Assembly (NCBI RefSeq): GCF_003149185.1
Contig: NZ_QGDO01000008.1
Location: 62,001-126,000, forward strand
Direction: 5' to 3'
DNA length: 64,000 nucleotides
Origin: Sediminitomix flava
GTDB taxonomy: Bacteria > Bacteroidota > Bacteroidia > Cytophagales > Flammeovirgaceae
Each line of letters opens with the position of its first letter. Position 1 is the first letter of the stretch. A program made the position numbers and the translations under genes. Under the pieces are notes generated by a model. That model ran no database searches, was not told where the DNA came from, and saw nothing but the letters and a program-made list of their open reading frames with translations. Of this stretch, positions 23,981 to 33,472 are shown in pieces.

Positions 23981-25096
23981 TTAATTGCTTTTCAAAAGAG
24001 AATGAAGTCTTTCATACACTTTGTTAGCTGAAATTACAGCTCCTTCCATATAGCCTTCAAACTTGGTAGCTGTTTCTGTCCCTGCAAACAACAATTTATC
24101 CTTCATGTAGCTTTGTTGTAGTAACGGATGTCCATTATTTTGGTGTGGTCGATGTATGATTTGATGATCGCCGACGATGAATTCATCTGTCCAAACTTTA
24201 TCAAAATAACTAATATAAGATAAAGCCTCATTGCCAAGAAGTTTCTTTAAATGTTCTAAGACAAATTCTTTTCGTTGTTCTTGAGAATAGGAATCAGTAG
24301 TAGGGTTCAAAAAGCCTGTGAAACCGAATTTATTTTCTTCAATATTCGTATGATCGTACATTTCTGAAATAATACCAGAGTGGCTGAATAAGAGTCCTGA
24401 GTATCCATTTTTTCTCCAAAATGCTTGTTCATATTCTACTACAAATTTAAGAGAACCAGACATCCATGTTTGTACCGTCGGTAAAACGGCTGAAAGCTCT
24501 TTTGGTAATTCGGGTGAAAATTGAATTTGAGAACCAATCAATTGAGGTGGTAAACATAAAATGACTTTATCTGCTGACAAAGATTCTCCGTCAGATGTGC
24601 GAAGCTCTAGCTCATTATCTACCTCCGAAATACTTGTCACTTTTGTATTTAGACTGATGTTTTGTCTGTCTAATTGTGCAACTAACGTATCAATAAGTTT
24701 TTGTGTTCCACCGGCTAACCGATATGATGGGCTTTCGTTTTCAGGTACAAAAAACTGTTGTGGAGGCTCAAATGAATTGGTTTGAAATAAAGAAATCCCT
24801 TCTGTAAACTGCTTATATTTCTGCAATCCTAACTCATCGATAAGGGCAAGAAAGTGTTGGTGCAAATCTGAAAACCAAGTTGCTCCCAATTCTAAGGGAG
24901 TATCATGTTTCCCTTTTATCGTTTGAATACGCCCACCTATTCTTGATGACGCCTCTACAATTTTAGCGTGTATATTATTTTTAGAAAGTAAATAGGCTAG
25001 GGTTAATCCACTTAATCCACCACCAACAATTATAATTCGCTCTTTCAATCTCTGCTGTTTTACCAAGTAAAAAGAAACTCCATTACTTTTCAGCAT
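23981..25096 (-). CDS. FAD-dependent amine oxidase family protein
   Basis: A 371-residue flavoprotein. The dinucleotide-binding motif VGGGLSGLTLAYLLS is followed by the acidic strand end IVEASSRIGGRI, and the C-terminal FAD motif LLFAGTETATKFEGYMEGAVISA is typical of monoamine oxidase/phytoene desaturase-like enzymes. The ELGATWF motif and the LCLPPQLI segment also fit. No signal peptide is seen, so it should be cytosolic. The ORF starts about 15 residues before the FAD strand; a later start is possible. It has no evident link to galactan use and may be a passenger. Substrate unknown. Confidence 0.82.
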   Translation of the reverse strand: MLKSNGVSFYLVKQQRLKERIIIVGGGLSGLTLAYLLSKNNIHAKIVEASSRIGGRIQTIKGKHDTPLELGATWFSDLHQHFLALIDELGLQKYKQFTEGISLFQTNSFEPPQQFFVPENESPSYRLAGGTQKLIDTLVAQLDRQNISLNTKVTSISEVDNELELRTSDGESLSADKVILCLPPQLIGSQIQFSPELPKELSAVLPTVQTWMSGSLKFVVEYEQAFWRKNGYSGLLFSHSGIISEMYDHTNIEENKFGFTGFLNPTTDSYSQEQRKEFVLEHLKKLLGNEALSYISYFDKVWTDEFIVGDHQIIHRPHQNNGHPLLQQSYMKDKLLFAGTETATKFEGYMEGAVISANKVYERLHSLLKSN

Positions 25097-25188
25097 AGAG
25101 TTTCTACTAATGAATAATGATTATTCATTGAACAGGCATTGAAGTTTTTTGTTTCTAAATCATAGCTAGTATTTAATGGAAAAGTCTG

Positions 25189-26698
25189 CTATTCCAATTC
25201 AAACTTAAATACTTGAGCCAAATCATTATACTTCGTTTCTGGAAAAGTCAGATAGAGGGTTTCTGGTGTCAATTCCCAATTCACAGCCACATCAGTACCC
25301 AGTAAGCGTACATTTTTGATTTTACCTGGCGGAATATTTCTGTGATATCCTCCAATACTTCGCATCTGAATGCGCTTTCCTGCTTTGGGCTTTCCTAGAA
25401 AAAAGGCATAAAGTGCTTTTTTATCTTTCGACACCGTGAATCTGACATCTTTTGCCGTATAATGGATTTTGGAAGATTGTCCTCCATGACTTCCATCTGA
25501 AGCTTTTGCAGGACCATAGCCAAATATGGTATGCGGACGACTTTCATAGACAGCTTCGCCATTTACTTGAAGCCAATCTCCAATTTGTTTTAGAATCGCT
25601 CGTTGTTCCTGATTAATCACTCCGTCTGCTCTTGGTGAAACATTGAGCAATACGATCCCATTTTTGCTCCATACATCAATCATATTTCTGACCACCAAAG
25701 CAGCTTCTTTATAAGGATGTCCTTCTACATACATCCAACGACTTTCACCAAGTGTAATGTCAGTCATCCATAGGGTAGATATCTTTTTTACCGCCTTGTT
25801 CGATATCCAAAATACTCAGATTCAGAGGTAAATCTTCTTGTTTATGACAAAGTGCAACTTCTTTTTCATTTTCTAGACCTTTGTTCAGGTGATGAGCAGC
25901 CATTTGTAAGCGGTAGTTTTCTGGTATCAGATTTAGCCATGAGTCGTACCACAAAATATCTGGATGGTACTTGTCAACCACCTCATTTACTTGGTCTAAC
26001 CAATACTGATTGAAGGTGTCTATATCTTCAAAGTTGCCGAATAGTTTTCGCAATTTTGGATCAGTAGTCGCAGTCGGAAGATCGGGAGCATATGGGTAGT
26101 GACTATTGTAGCCATTTTTTCCCCAGTTGCTTTCATTGCCTATATTTCGTTGTCCATTTCGGGCATGATGAAAAGTCGCAATTGTTTTCAAGTCTCTACT
26201 TTCTAATGCCTCAAACAATTCACCCAAAATATCTCTTTTGGGCCCCATTGCTTTCGCATTCCAAGGATTTATTTCACTTTGCCACATCGCAAATCCATCA
26301 TGATGTTGGGCTACAGGGCCTGCAAATTTAGCACCTGTAGACTGAAATAATTCAGCCCATTCTTCAGGGTCGAAATGTTCTGCTCTAAACCTCGGTATAA
26401 AATCTTGGTATCCGAATTTCTCTATTTTGCCAAAATGTTCTTCATGAAACTGGTTGACTCGGCTTCCTCGCTTATACATATTACTCGGATACCAAGCACT
26501 TCCAAACGCAGGAACCGAATAGGGTCCCCAATGAAAATAAATGCCGAGTTTGGCATCCGTAAACCATTCGGGTGCGGCTTTGTGTTTAGCTAAAGATTCC
26601 CAATTGGCTTCGTATTTTTGCTTTTTAGCGTTTTGATTTTCTTGTTTTTGGCAAGCAAAAAGACCAAGGCACAAGCCGAAAAAAAGGATTTTATTCAT
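25189..26698 (-). pseudogene. GH29 lipoprotein, frameshifted
   Basis: Two overlapping frames make one GH29 enzyme of about 503 residues. The N-terminal part (26698-25760) has a lipoprotein signal with lipobox LFAC, then EWFTDAKLGIYFHWGP, FAGPVAQHHDGFAMW, ATFHHARNG and nucleophile D252 in DILWYDSW, the same position as in the GH29 at 9053. The C-terminal part (from 25767, WMTDITLGESRW..., KNGIVLLNVSPRADG, then the C-domain) is in another frame. A six-T run at 25784-25789 (A6 in the gene) is the likely indel site: one A fewer would join the frames. It could be a real inactivation, a sequencing error or slippage. It follows the GH2 gene by 32 bases in a likely operon. Confidence 0.85.
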
Positions 26699-26730
26699 GT
26701 TTTTAGAGTGCTAATAAAAGTGTTGAGAGT

Positions 26731-29592
26731 TTAGATTTTTGGGCTTTGTGTATTGAAATCAAAAGTGAGATGAATCCGTATCGGGTCATCATCATTTCCG
26801 AAATAGTTTTCTGTATGTCCTTGTGGCCCCATGGTTTCGGGTTGTTGGAATTTAGAACCAATACCAGGAATGTTCATGAGAAAAGAAATATCTCCTTCTG
26901 GAAATACAGGACTTACCTTCTTTTTAGGGTCTTGTGGTGGATTTTCGGGAGTAAGCATATGCAAATAGGTGAAAGGAGTGTGGCAATAAACTGTAAAACC
27001 ATTTTCATTTTTACCTTCTATTTTTGCCCAATACAAATTGGAATAAAACCCTTTAAATTCGGGATATTCAAAGCCCGAAACCCCTGTGATTGTATTGTTG
27101 TAATCGTTTTGCCAAGTCTGAAAACGAGTGCCTTTCAGTCGGTTTCGCCATACTCGGTAGGGACCATCACCTAGCCATTTCATGCCCGAAACCTCAGTTT
27201 CTGGAAAAGTAAAAGAGATGCCTTTGTAATCTTGAACGATACGTTTTCCTTTAATCTCTACTTCCAATTCTAATAAAGCATTTGGGTGAATAGTCCAACT
27301 AATTTTATCAGAACTTAGCTCTACATGAGCTGCCCATTTTGGTGTTTTGTCGGTAGCAACAAATTGCGTGATGAGTTTTAGTTTTTCATCTTTTTTATCA
27401 ATGTAAATCGTATCAATCGCATCGTTTTGTCCTAAAAGAATTGGGCCGTTTTCTAAGGGAATTACATGTCCTTCTTTTTTCACTTTCTGTAGAATCCCAT
27501 TTTTTGCAGAAAACTGATATTCCATTTTACCAACCTTGAAATGGTATTCTTCTCCATGTTTTTTCCAACTAATTTTACTTTTAGTATTCAGAGTTTGAGT
27601 TTGTTCTATTTCAAGTTCATTGGCTTGCTGAATAGGATAGCTCCAAGTGAAAATTTCTTTTCCATACGGATCAAAGGCCGTCAAATGTAATGCATGAGCA
27701 GATTGCCAGTTTGGAGGTAATTCGACTTGAAAAAAGCCTTTTTGTTCGGGGGCTAAATCCGGAAATTCAAGCTGTTGTTGATCGAGTATATGCGACTTAT
27801 TTTTTCCATTTGGCCCATCAAAAAGTAACCATTTTGCTTCTAGTTTACATTCTTTCAGATTCGTGAAATGATAACGATTTTCGATTCGGAATTTTCCATT
27901 AAAATCATCTCTGATAAAACGATCTTCTATGTAAATCGGAGACCATACTTCCTTGATCGTATAATAACTTCCTTCCTTTTCTCCGTAAGGGCCAACTATT
28001 CCATCGGCAGCATGATTTCCGTCTGTGTCGAGTTCTCCGTCTCGGTCTGTTCTCAGAATAGCTTCATCGGCAAAATCCCAAAGAAATCCACCTGCACTCA
28101 AAGGCATATGCCACATTTGTTGCCAATAATCATCCAAGCCAGCTCCATGACCACCATCGTACAAACCATGAAGAAACTCCGTAGGGAAATATATTTTATC
28201 TTGCGAGTATGCATCTCTTGCAAAAGCATGATACCTGAAATAATGTAACGTATTGGTTTTTTTGAAGATATTCCAAGGATGAATCACTTCTCTTTTTTGA
28301 ATATCCCAAATGGCATAGTCATCATCTAAATCGGTATTCCAGCCTGTTTCATTGCCATTTGCCCAAAGTAAAATACTCGGATGATTCACGTCTCTGACCA
28401 CTAATTCTTTTACAAGTTTGTGGCTAAGTTCAGTATCAAGTTTGGGGCTATGCCAAGTACAAAGCTCATCAATGACGAAAAGCCCTAAGGAATCACAGAC
28501 TTCCAAAAAATGAACATCTGGAGGATAATGCGACATACGAACGGCATTCATATTCATATCTTTCATCATGTTTACATGTTCGATGCTGAGTGCTTTAGAA
28601 GTTGTTCTTCCAGATTCGGGATGAAATGAATGTCTGTTTACCCCTTTAAACTTGATCCGCTGACCATTGACGTAAACACCATCACTTTCTCTGAGTTCTA
28701 CTGTTCGAAAGCCAATTCGTTGGTTGTACTGATGTAGTGTTTTTCCTTTTTTATCTTTAAGCAGAAACGTCAATTGGTAAAGATTTGGTTGTTCAGGATT
28801 CCATGTTTGAATGTTCTGAGCTTTAGTGTTCAGCTTCCACTTTGCATCTGATTTTTCAATCTTAGAAATTGGTAAATCTTGAAGTTTATTCCCCTTTAAA
28901 TCTTGCAGTTCCAAAGTGACATATTGAGCCGCATTTGAATGAAGAAAAATATCGGTAGAAATGTCTCCAGTCATTTCTGCATTTATGGCTACTCTTTCTA
29001 TGTTTTCTTTAGGAAAGGCTTCTAGATATACAGGACGGTAAATTCCTCCAAAAACCCAAAAATCAGCTTTACGTTCTGCGTAGTTTACAGATTCATTTGC
29101 AGAAACTTTATCTACTTTTATTTCTAAAAGATTCTCTTTTCCATAATGAATTAGTTTACTGATCGAATATTTAAATTCGTAGAACGAGCCTTGATGAATT
29201 TCACCTGCTCGCTTCCCGTTGATCTTGACTTCTGCATCGGTCATGACACCTTCCAAAACGATTTTGATTTCTCTTCCTTTCCAGTCTTTTGAAACCTTAA
29301 ATTTATGACGATATAAGCCATATTCTTTCGCACGATCTTCCATAGGGTCATGTCCGTAATTGTATGCTCCAAAACCCTGTTGTTCCCAACATGAAGGCAC
29401 TTCAATCTTTGTCCATTTTCCACTATTTCGTCCTTCCGAACAGAAGAAATCCCAAGTCTTGGTATCGTCTTTACTCGTACCCGACAAGTATTGTCTTTCG
29501 GTATGAATGGACTGTTGAGCCAACGATAAAATCGGAATAAAAAAAGAAAGTAGTAGAAGTACGTTTATACTTGATTTGATACGCTTGTACAT
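26731..29592 (-). CDS. GH2 beta-galactosidase-like, exported
   Basis: A 953-residue GH2 enzyme with a signal peptide (about 1-25, ending LAQ). Domain order is normal: sugar-binding jelly-roll (about 40-195; VPSCWEQQGFGAYNYG), Ig-like sandwich, TIM barrel from about 305 (FKGVNRHSFHPESGR, VRMSHYPPDV) with acid/base E415 in GNETGW and nucleophile E472 in FPTEFLHG, then C-terminal beta domains. Release of D-galactose from neo-agaro/porphyran oligosaccharides would fit, but the family is broad. It is transcribed before the GH29 lipoprotein gene and diverges from the regulator at 29760. Confidence 0.88.
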   Translation of the reverse strand: MYKRIKSSINVLLLLSFFIPILSLAQQSIHTERQYLSGTSKDDTKTWDFFCSEGRNSGKWTKIEVPSCWEQQGFGAYNYGHDPMEDRAKEYGLYRHKFKVSKDWKGREIKIVLEGVMTDAEVKINGKRAGEIHQGSFYEFKYSISKLIHYGKENLLEIKVDKVSANESVNYAERKADFWVFGGIYRPVYLEAFPKENIERVAINAEMTGDISTDIFLHSNAAQYVTLELQDLKGNKLQDLPISKIEKSDAKWKLNTKAQNIQTWNPEQPNLYQLTFLLKDKKGKTLHQYNQRIGFRTVELRESDGVYVNGQRIKFKGVNRHSFHPESGRTTSKALSIEHVNMMKDMNMNAVRMSHYPPDVHFLEVCDSLGLFVIDELCTWHSPKLDTELSHKLVKELVVRDVNHPSILLWANGNETGWNTDLDDDYAIWDIQKREVIHPWNIFKKTNTLHYFRYHAFARDAYSQDKIYFPTEFLHGLYDGGHGAGLDDYWQQMWHMPLSAGGFLWDFADEAILRTDRDGELDTDGNHAADGIVGPYGEKEGSYYTIKEVWSPIYIEDRFIRDDFNGKFRIENRYHFTNLKECKLEAKWLLFDGPNGKNKSHILDQQQLEFPDLAPEQKGFFQVELPPNWQSAHALHLTAFDPYGKEIFTWSYPIQQANELEIEQTQTLNTKSKISWKKHGEEYHFKVGKMEYQFSAKNGILQKVKKEGHVIPLENGPILLGQNDAIDTIYIDKKDEKLKLITQFVATDKTPKWAAHVELSSDKISWTIHPNALLELEVEIKGKRIVQDYKGISFTFPETEVSGMKWLGDGPYRVWRNRLKGTRFQTWQNDYNNTITGVSGFEYPEFKGFYSNLYWAKIEGKNENGFTVYCHTPFTYLHMLTPENPPQDPKKKVSPVFPEGDISFLMNIPGIGSKFQQPETMGPQGHTENYFGNDDDPIRIHLTFDFNTQSPKI

Positions 29593-29654
29593 AATTGATA
29601 TTGACTATGTTTTTATTGTGTAAATACAGCTAAAAACCTTATTTTAATGAGAAT

Positions 29655-29685
29655 TAACGAAGCTTTAACGGTTGCTATAACGGTT
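29655..29685. promoter_or_regulatory. three TAACG direct repeats, candidate operator
   Basis: TAACG recurs at 29655-29659, 29666-29670 and 29678-29682, spaced 11 and 12 bases; the last two extend to TAACGGTT. One helical turn of spacing puts them on the same DNA face. They lie between the GH2 start and the divergent regulator at 29760, so this may be its binding site. A five-G run (29724-29728) follows closer to the regulator start. Confidence 0.4.
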
Positions 29686-29759
29686 TTATGGAATTCTATA
29701 AACCAAAAAAAATAGCCTAAAGCGGGGGTGTTTTTTTATTTTTAGAAACTGTGTTTTTT

Positions 29760-30917
29760 ATGATTTCGAAGGAAGAAAAATTAGTGTTGGTAGAACGTAT
29801 AGTTGGGAGTGATACATTTAAGAAAGCTCCAAGTAGTTCTGCTATGCTTCGATATTTGGTAGAAGTAAATATTGAAGACCGTTTCTTGAAAGAAGGAATC
29901 ATAGATTTGGAGTTTTTTGGAGGAAAACCAAATGAAATTCGAAATAACCCGAGGGTGCGAGTAAACATTTATAACCTTCGAAAAAAGTTGGACGCTTATT
30001 ATCAAAATGAAGGAGTATCTGATGTGTGGAAACTTCAAATTGATAAAGGACAATATGGTCTGCGTTTTGAAAAACAAATGGCAGAAACAAGTACCCCAAA
30101 ACATATACAAATTAGACCGTTAGTACCGTATTTTTTAGGAATGATACCCGTCTTCATTCTTGCTTTTTTTCAATTACCCAACCATCCACCAAAGGTTTGG
30201 GAGTCTTTTTTTGAAAGTGAACAAACTACGAATCTTTACATTGGTGATTCTTTTGGTTTTGGAGGGAAAACCATATCAGGACGGAATGGTTGGACAAGAG
30301 ATTTTAGCGTAAATAGCTTAGAGGAGTATTATCAGTTCGTGAAGGAAAACCCAAATCTTGCCCAAAAGACAAAATCTTCTAATTATACCTATTCAACAAG
30401 AATGGCAGAGCATGCAAGTCATGATTTGAGCCGTTTATTTACCCAGTTTGAGAATGATTTTGAGATTAAATATGCAAGTAAAAGTAGTTTTTCAGACCTA
30501 AAAAAAGACCATTCGATTTATGTGGGCAGGCTAAAAGATCAGAAGAATTTCGTTTATCTATTTAATGAAGCGAATCCGTATTTTGAACTTAATGATCGTA
30601 TGATCACTTTTTCGGGACATCCCATTTTAGCTGATACAAGTTTACAACTGATTCAGAATAAGACAGAAACCGACTATGCTTTGGTCTCTAGAATGAAAGG
30701 CCCCGAAAATACAGCGCAGTTTTTCTTTTTCTCAGATCATGATATTGGTGTAATGGCAACAGTAGAGTATTTCACGAATCTAGACTCTTTGACAAGTTTT
30801 GAAAATCGTTACCTCAAAGAAGATGATTGTTTTACAGCAATTTATAAGGTGAAAGGACAAGAAAGGGTAAATCTAGCCATGGAAATGGTAATGGTTGTTC
30901 CATTTACCCCATTTTAA
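29760..30917 (+). CDS. membrane-anchored regulator with winged-helix-like N-domain
   Basis: About 385 residues. The ATG at 29760 is preferred over a GTG three codons upstream. Residues 14-103 match, from memory, the N-terminal domain found in many Acidobacteria/Planctomycetes sensors (consensus pattern: LRFVVE, LKE, VRVxxxxLRKKLxxYY, PKGxY); here it reads LRYLVEVN, LKEGIIDLEFFGG, RVRVNIYNLRKKLDAYY and DKGQYGLRF. A DNA-binding role is inferred. One membrane span (121-139) follows, then an outside domain of about 245 residues that I do not recognise. That layout resembles ToxR/CadC one-component regulators. It diverges from GH2-GH29, its likely target. Confidence 0.65.
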   Translation: MISKEEKLVLVERIVGSDTFKKAPSSSAMLRYLVEVNIEDRFLKEGIIDLEFFGGKPNEIRNNPRVRVNIYNLRKKLDAYYQNEGVSDVWKLQIDKGQYGLRFEKQMAETSTPKHIQIRPLVPYFLGMIPVFILAFFQLPNHPPKVWESFFESEQTTNLYIGDSFGFGGKTISGRNGWTRDFSVNSLEEYYQFVKENPNLAQKTKSSNYTYSTRMAEHASHDLSRLFTQFENDFEIKYASKSSFSDLKKDHSIYVGRLKDQKNFVYLFNEANPYFELNDRMITFSGHPILADTSLQLIQNKTETDYALVSRMKGPENTAQFFFFSDHDIGVMATVEYFTNLDSLTSFENRYLKEDDCFTAIYKVKGQERVNLAMEMVMVVPFTPF

Positions 30918-31161
30918 TTCTACAGATTTAGTGCTATGAAGTTTCATAAACTCAAAAACTCTACATAGGGATAAATACATTATTCATTGGATAAATCAGT
31001 GAGTTAATCCCTGTGTCTTATTTCATAAAATTGGAATGAAAAGGAAGGTAAACTAATAATTATAAATTCTTACCCTCTTATTCTACTATTATACCTATCC
31101 TCCAATTTAGATGTTCTTTCTATTTTCAAGCGAACAGATTTTTAAGAAGTAAGACCAACAC

Positions 31162-33399
31162 ATGAAACTAAACATTACAAAAATACAGGGATTCAATATA
31201 CCACCCATTTTTTTAAAGTTGGGAGGCACAATTACATTACTGATTAGTTTTTTTTCAGTTCAATCCCAGGACGTCGATTTATCATATTTTGATCATACCA
31301 TTCCGCTAGATGACAGAGTGGAGCTTTTGGTAAGTCAGATGACCATAGATGAAAAAATAGCGCAATTAGGAAATGCAGCTCCTGCTATCCCAAGGTTGAA
31401 TGTACCAGAATATAATTGGTGGAATGAGGCATTGCATGGTGTTGCAAGAAATGGTAAAGCAACAATTTTCCCACAAGGCATAGCTATAGGAGCGACTTTC
31501 GATCCAGATTTAGCAAAGCGAGTGGCTACAGCTATTTCTACTGAAGCCCGAGCAAAGTTTGAAATATCTCAAGCCATGGGCAACCGTAGTAAATACGCAG
31601 GTCTAACTTTTTGGACTCCCAATGTCAATATTTTCAGAGATCCAAGATGGGGAAGGGGACAAGAAACATATGGTGAAGACCCATTCCTAACTTCAAAAAT
31701 AGGTGTGGCTTTTGTAAATGGTCTTCAAGGGAATGATGAAACTTATCTTAAAACGGCTGCATGTGCGAAACACTTCGCTGTTCATTCTGGACCTGAAGAG
31801 TTACGACATGAGTTTAATGCAGAGCCATCTAAGAAAGATTTCTATGAAACATATCTACCAGCTTTTGAGGCATTAGTGAAAGAAGGAAAAGTAGAGGGTG
31901 TGATGGGTGCATACAATGCGGTTTATGGTAAACCCTCGGCAGCAAATCCTCTTCTTTTGCAAGATATACTTAGAGAAAATTGGGGCTTTGATGGTTACAT
32001 TACTTCGGATTGCGGTGCTGTAAGTGGAATAGCACATAAAATGCATTATACAAAAACGGGGGTAGAAGCAGCTGCTGTAGCTTTGCAAAGTGGTACCAAT
32101 TTGAATTGTGGTCAGACTTATGCGAATAATCTGAAAAAAGCTTTAGTAAAAGGTTTAATTACAGAGGACTTGTTGCATCAACGTACGGTACAACTTTTCA
32201 AAACTCGATTCCGATTGGGCATGTTTGATGATTCAAAACAGAATAAATACACTCAGATTTCTTCCGAAAATATTCATAGTGATGAACATGTAGCTTTAGC
32301 AAGAGAAGCAGCTCAAAAGTCAATAGTCTTATTAAAAAATAAAGAGAATATTTTACCCCTATCTAAAGATATCAAAGTGCCTTATGTTACGGGTCCGTTC
32401 GCTAATTCTGCAGATATGCTTATGGGAAGCTATTACGGAATTAGTCCAAATTTGGTGACAATCTTAGAAGGTATTAGCAATACAGTTTCTCTGGGTACTT
32501 CTTTGAATTATAGAAGTGGAGCCTTGCCTTTCCAAAAGAATTTAAATCCTAAAAATTGGGCACCACACGTAGCTGCTGAATCTGATGTAACTATTTGTGT
32601 GGTAGGTACAACTGCAGATATGGAGGGGGAAGAAGTTGATGCAATCGCTTCGGCTAATATGGGGGATCGAAAGGATTTAAAATTGCCACAAAATCAGATT
32701 GATTATATCAAAGAATTGGCTGATTATAAAAAAGGACCTTTGGTATTGGTGATTGCAAGCGGTAGTCCTGTTTCATTAGAAGGAATTGAGGAACACTGTG
32801 ACGCCATTTTACAGATTTGGTTTCCTGGAGAGCAAGGTGGAAATGCTGTTGCTGATGTTCTTTTTGGAGATGTTTCTCCCTCGGGGAAATTACCGATCAC
32901 TTTCCCCAAAAATATAGCACAATTACCTGCTTATGAAGATTACTCGATGAAGGGTAGAACTTATAAATTCATGGAAGAAGAACCTCTTTTCCCGTTTGGT
33001 TTTGGTTTATCCTATTCAAAATTCACGTACTCTGATCTTGAAATTTCTAGTCAAAAAATAAAATCAAAAGATGAAGTGACTATTTCTTGTGTGGTATCAA
33101 ATATTGGAAAGCAAATAGCAGAAGATGTAGCTCAACTTTATCTGATTCCAACAGAAGGAGATGAACTTACGGCTAAATATATGCTGAAAAGTTTTGAGCG
33201 TGTTCGACTTAATGCGGGTGAGTCTAAAAAAGTTACATTTAAACTTTTGGCAGAGGAACTCAAGATGTTTAATTCAGAGGGAGAGAAAGAATGGAGAAAA
33301 GGAAAATATAAACTAGCAATTTCAAATGCATTGCCCTCTGAAAGAAGTTTAGAACTCGGAGCTTCTACACCAGTAGAGACATTGATCAATTTGAAATAA
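31162..33399 (+). CDS. GH3 beta-xylosidase/beta-glucosidase-like, exported
   Basis: A 745-residue GH3 enzyme. A signal anchor or peptide lies in the first ~36 residues (hydrophobic GGTITLLISFFSV). The (beta/alpha)8 domain has NWWNEALHGVAR, the block NIFRDPRWGRGQETYGEDP, CAKHFAVHSGPE and the nucleophile D283 in YITSDCGAV. The alpha/beta sandwich (QKSIVLLKN, WFPGEQGGNAVADVLFG) and C-terminal FnIII-like domain (FPFGFGLSY...) are complete. NWWNEALHG is usual in the beta-xylosidase branch; true specificity is open. It is followed by its own terminator and a sulfatase gene. Confidence 0.88.
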   Translation: MKLNITKIQGFNIPPIFLKLGGTITLLISFFSVQSQDVDLSYFDHTIPLDDRVELLVSQMTIDEKIAQLGNAAPAIPRLNVPEYNWWNEALHGVARNGKATIFPQGIAIGATFDPDLAKRVATAISTEARAKFEISQAMGNRSKYAGLTFWTPNVNIFRDPRWGRGQETYGEDPFLTSKIGVAFVNGLQGNDETYLKTAACAKHFAVHSGPEELRHEFNAEPSKKDFYETYLPAFEALVKEGKVEGVMGAYNAVYGKPSAANPLLLQDILRENWGFDGYITSDCGAVSGIAHKMHYTKTGVEAAAVALQSGTNLNCGQTYANNLKKALVKGLITEDLLHQRTVQLFKTRFRLGMFDDSKQNKYTQISSENIHSDEHVALAREAAQKSIVLLKNKENILPLSKDIKVPYVTGPFANSADMLMGSYYGISPNLVTILEGISNTVSLGTSLNYRSGALPFQKNLNPKNWAPHVAAESDVTICVVGTTADMEGEEVDAIASANMGDRKDLKLPQNQIDYIKELADYKKGPLVLVIASGSPVSLEGIEEHCDAILQIWFPGEQGGNAVADVLFGDVSPSGKLPITFPKNIAQLPAYEDYSMKGRTYKFMEEEPLFPFGFGLSYSKFTYSDLEISSQKIKSKDEVTISCVVSNIGKQIAEDVAQLYLIPTEGDELTAKYMLKSFERVRLNAGESKKVTFKLLAEELKMFNSEGEKEWRKGKYKLAISNALPSERSLELGASTPVETLINLK

Positions 33400-33420
33400 C
33401 TAATTGAATAATTATTGGAG

Positions 33421-33450
33421 AAGGTGCTGATTAGAATTAGTTAGTGCCTT
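33421..33450 (+). terminator. G-U rich terminator after GH3
   Basis: The RNA arms 33421-33432 and 33439-33450 pair over 12 positions if G-U pairs are allowed, with loop AGAATT, and TTTCTATTT follows. Because it uses wobble pairs it can work only in the plus-strand transcript. It lies just before the sulfatase start. Confidence 0.65.
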
Positions 33451-33472
33451 TTTCTATTTACATTTTTCAACT

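Noticed and set aside
25760-25790. Programmed -1 frameshift at AAAAAAG in the GH29 lipoprotein gene
   Set aside because: Joining the frames needs a +1 (or -2) change, and the A-run is in the wrong codon phase for the standard slippery heptamer. An indel is simpler.
29781-30110. Minus-strand ORF of 109 codons opposite the 29760 regulator
   Set aside because: It lies wholly antisense to a well-supported domain, has no recognisable motif and has low-complexity composition.
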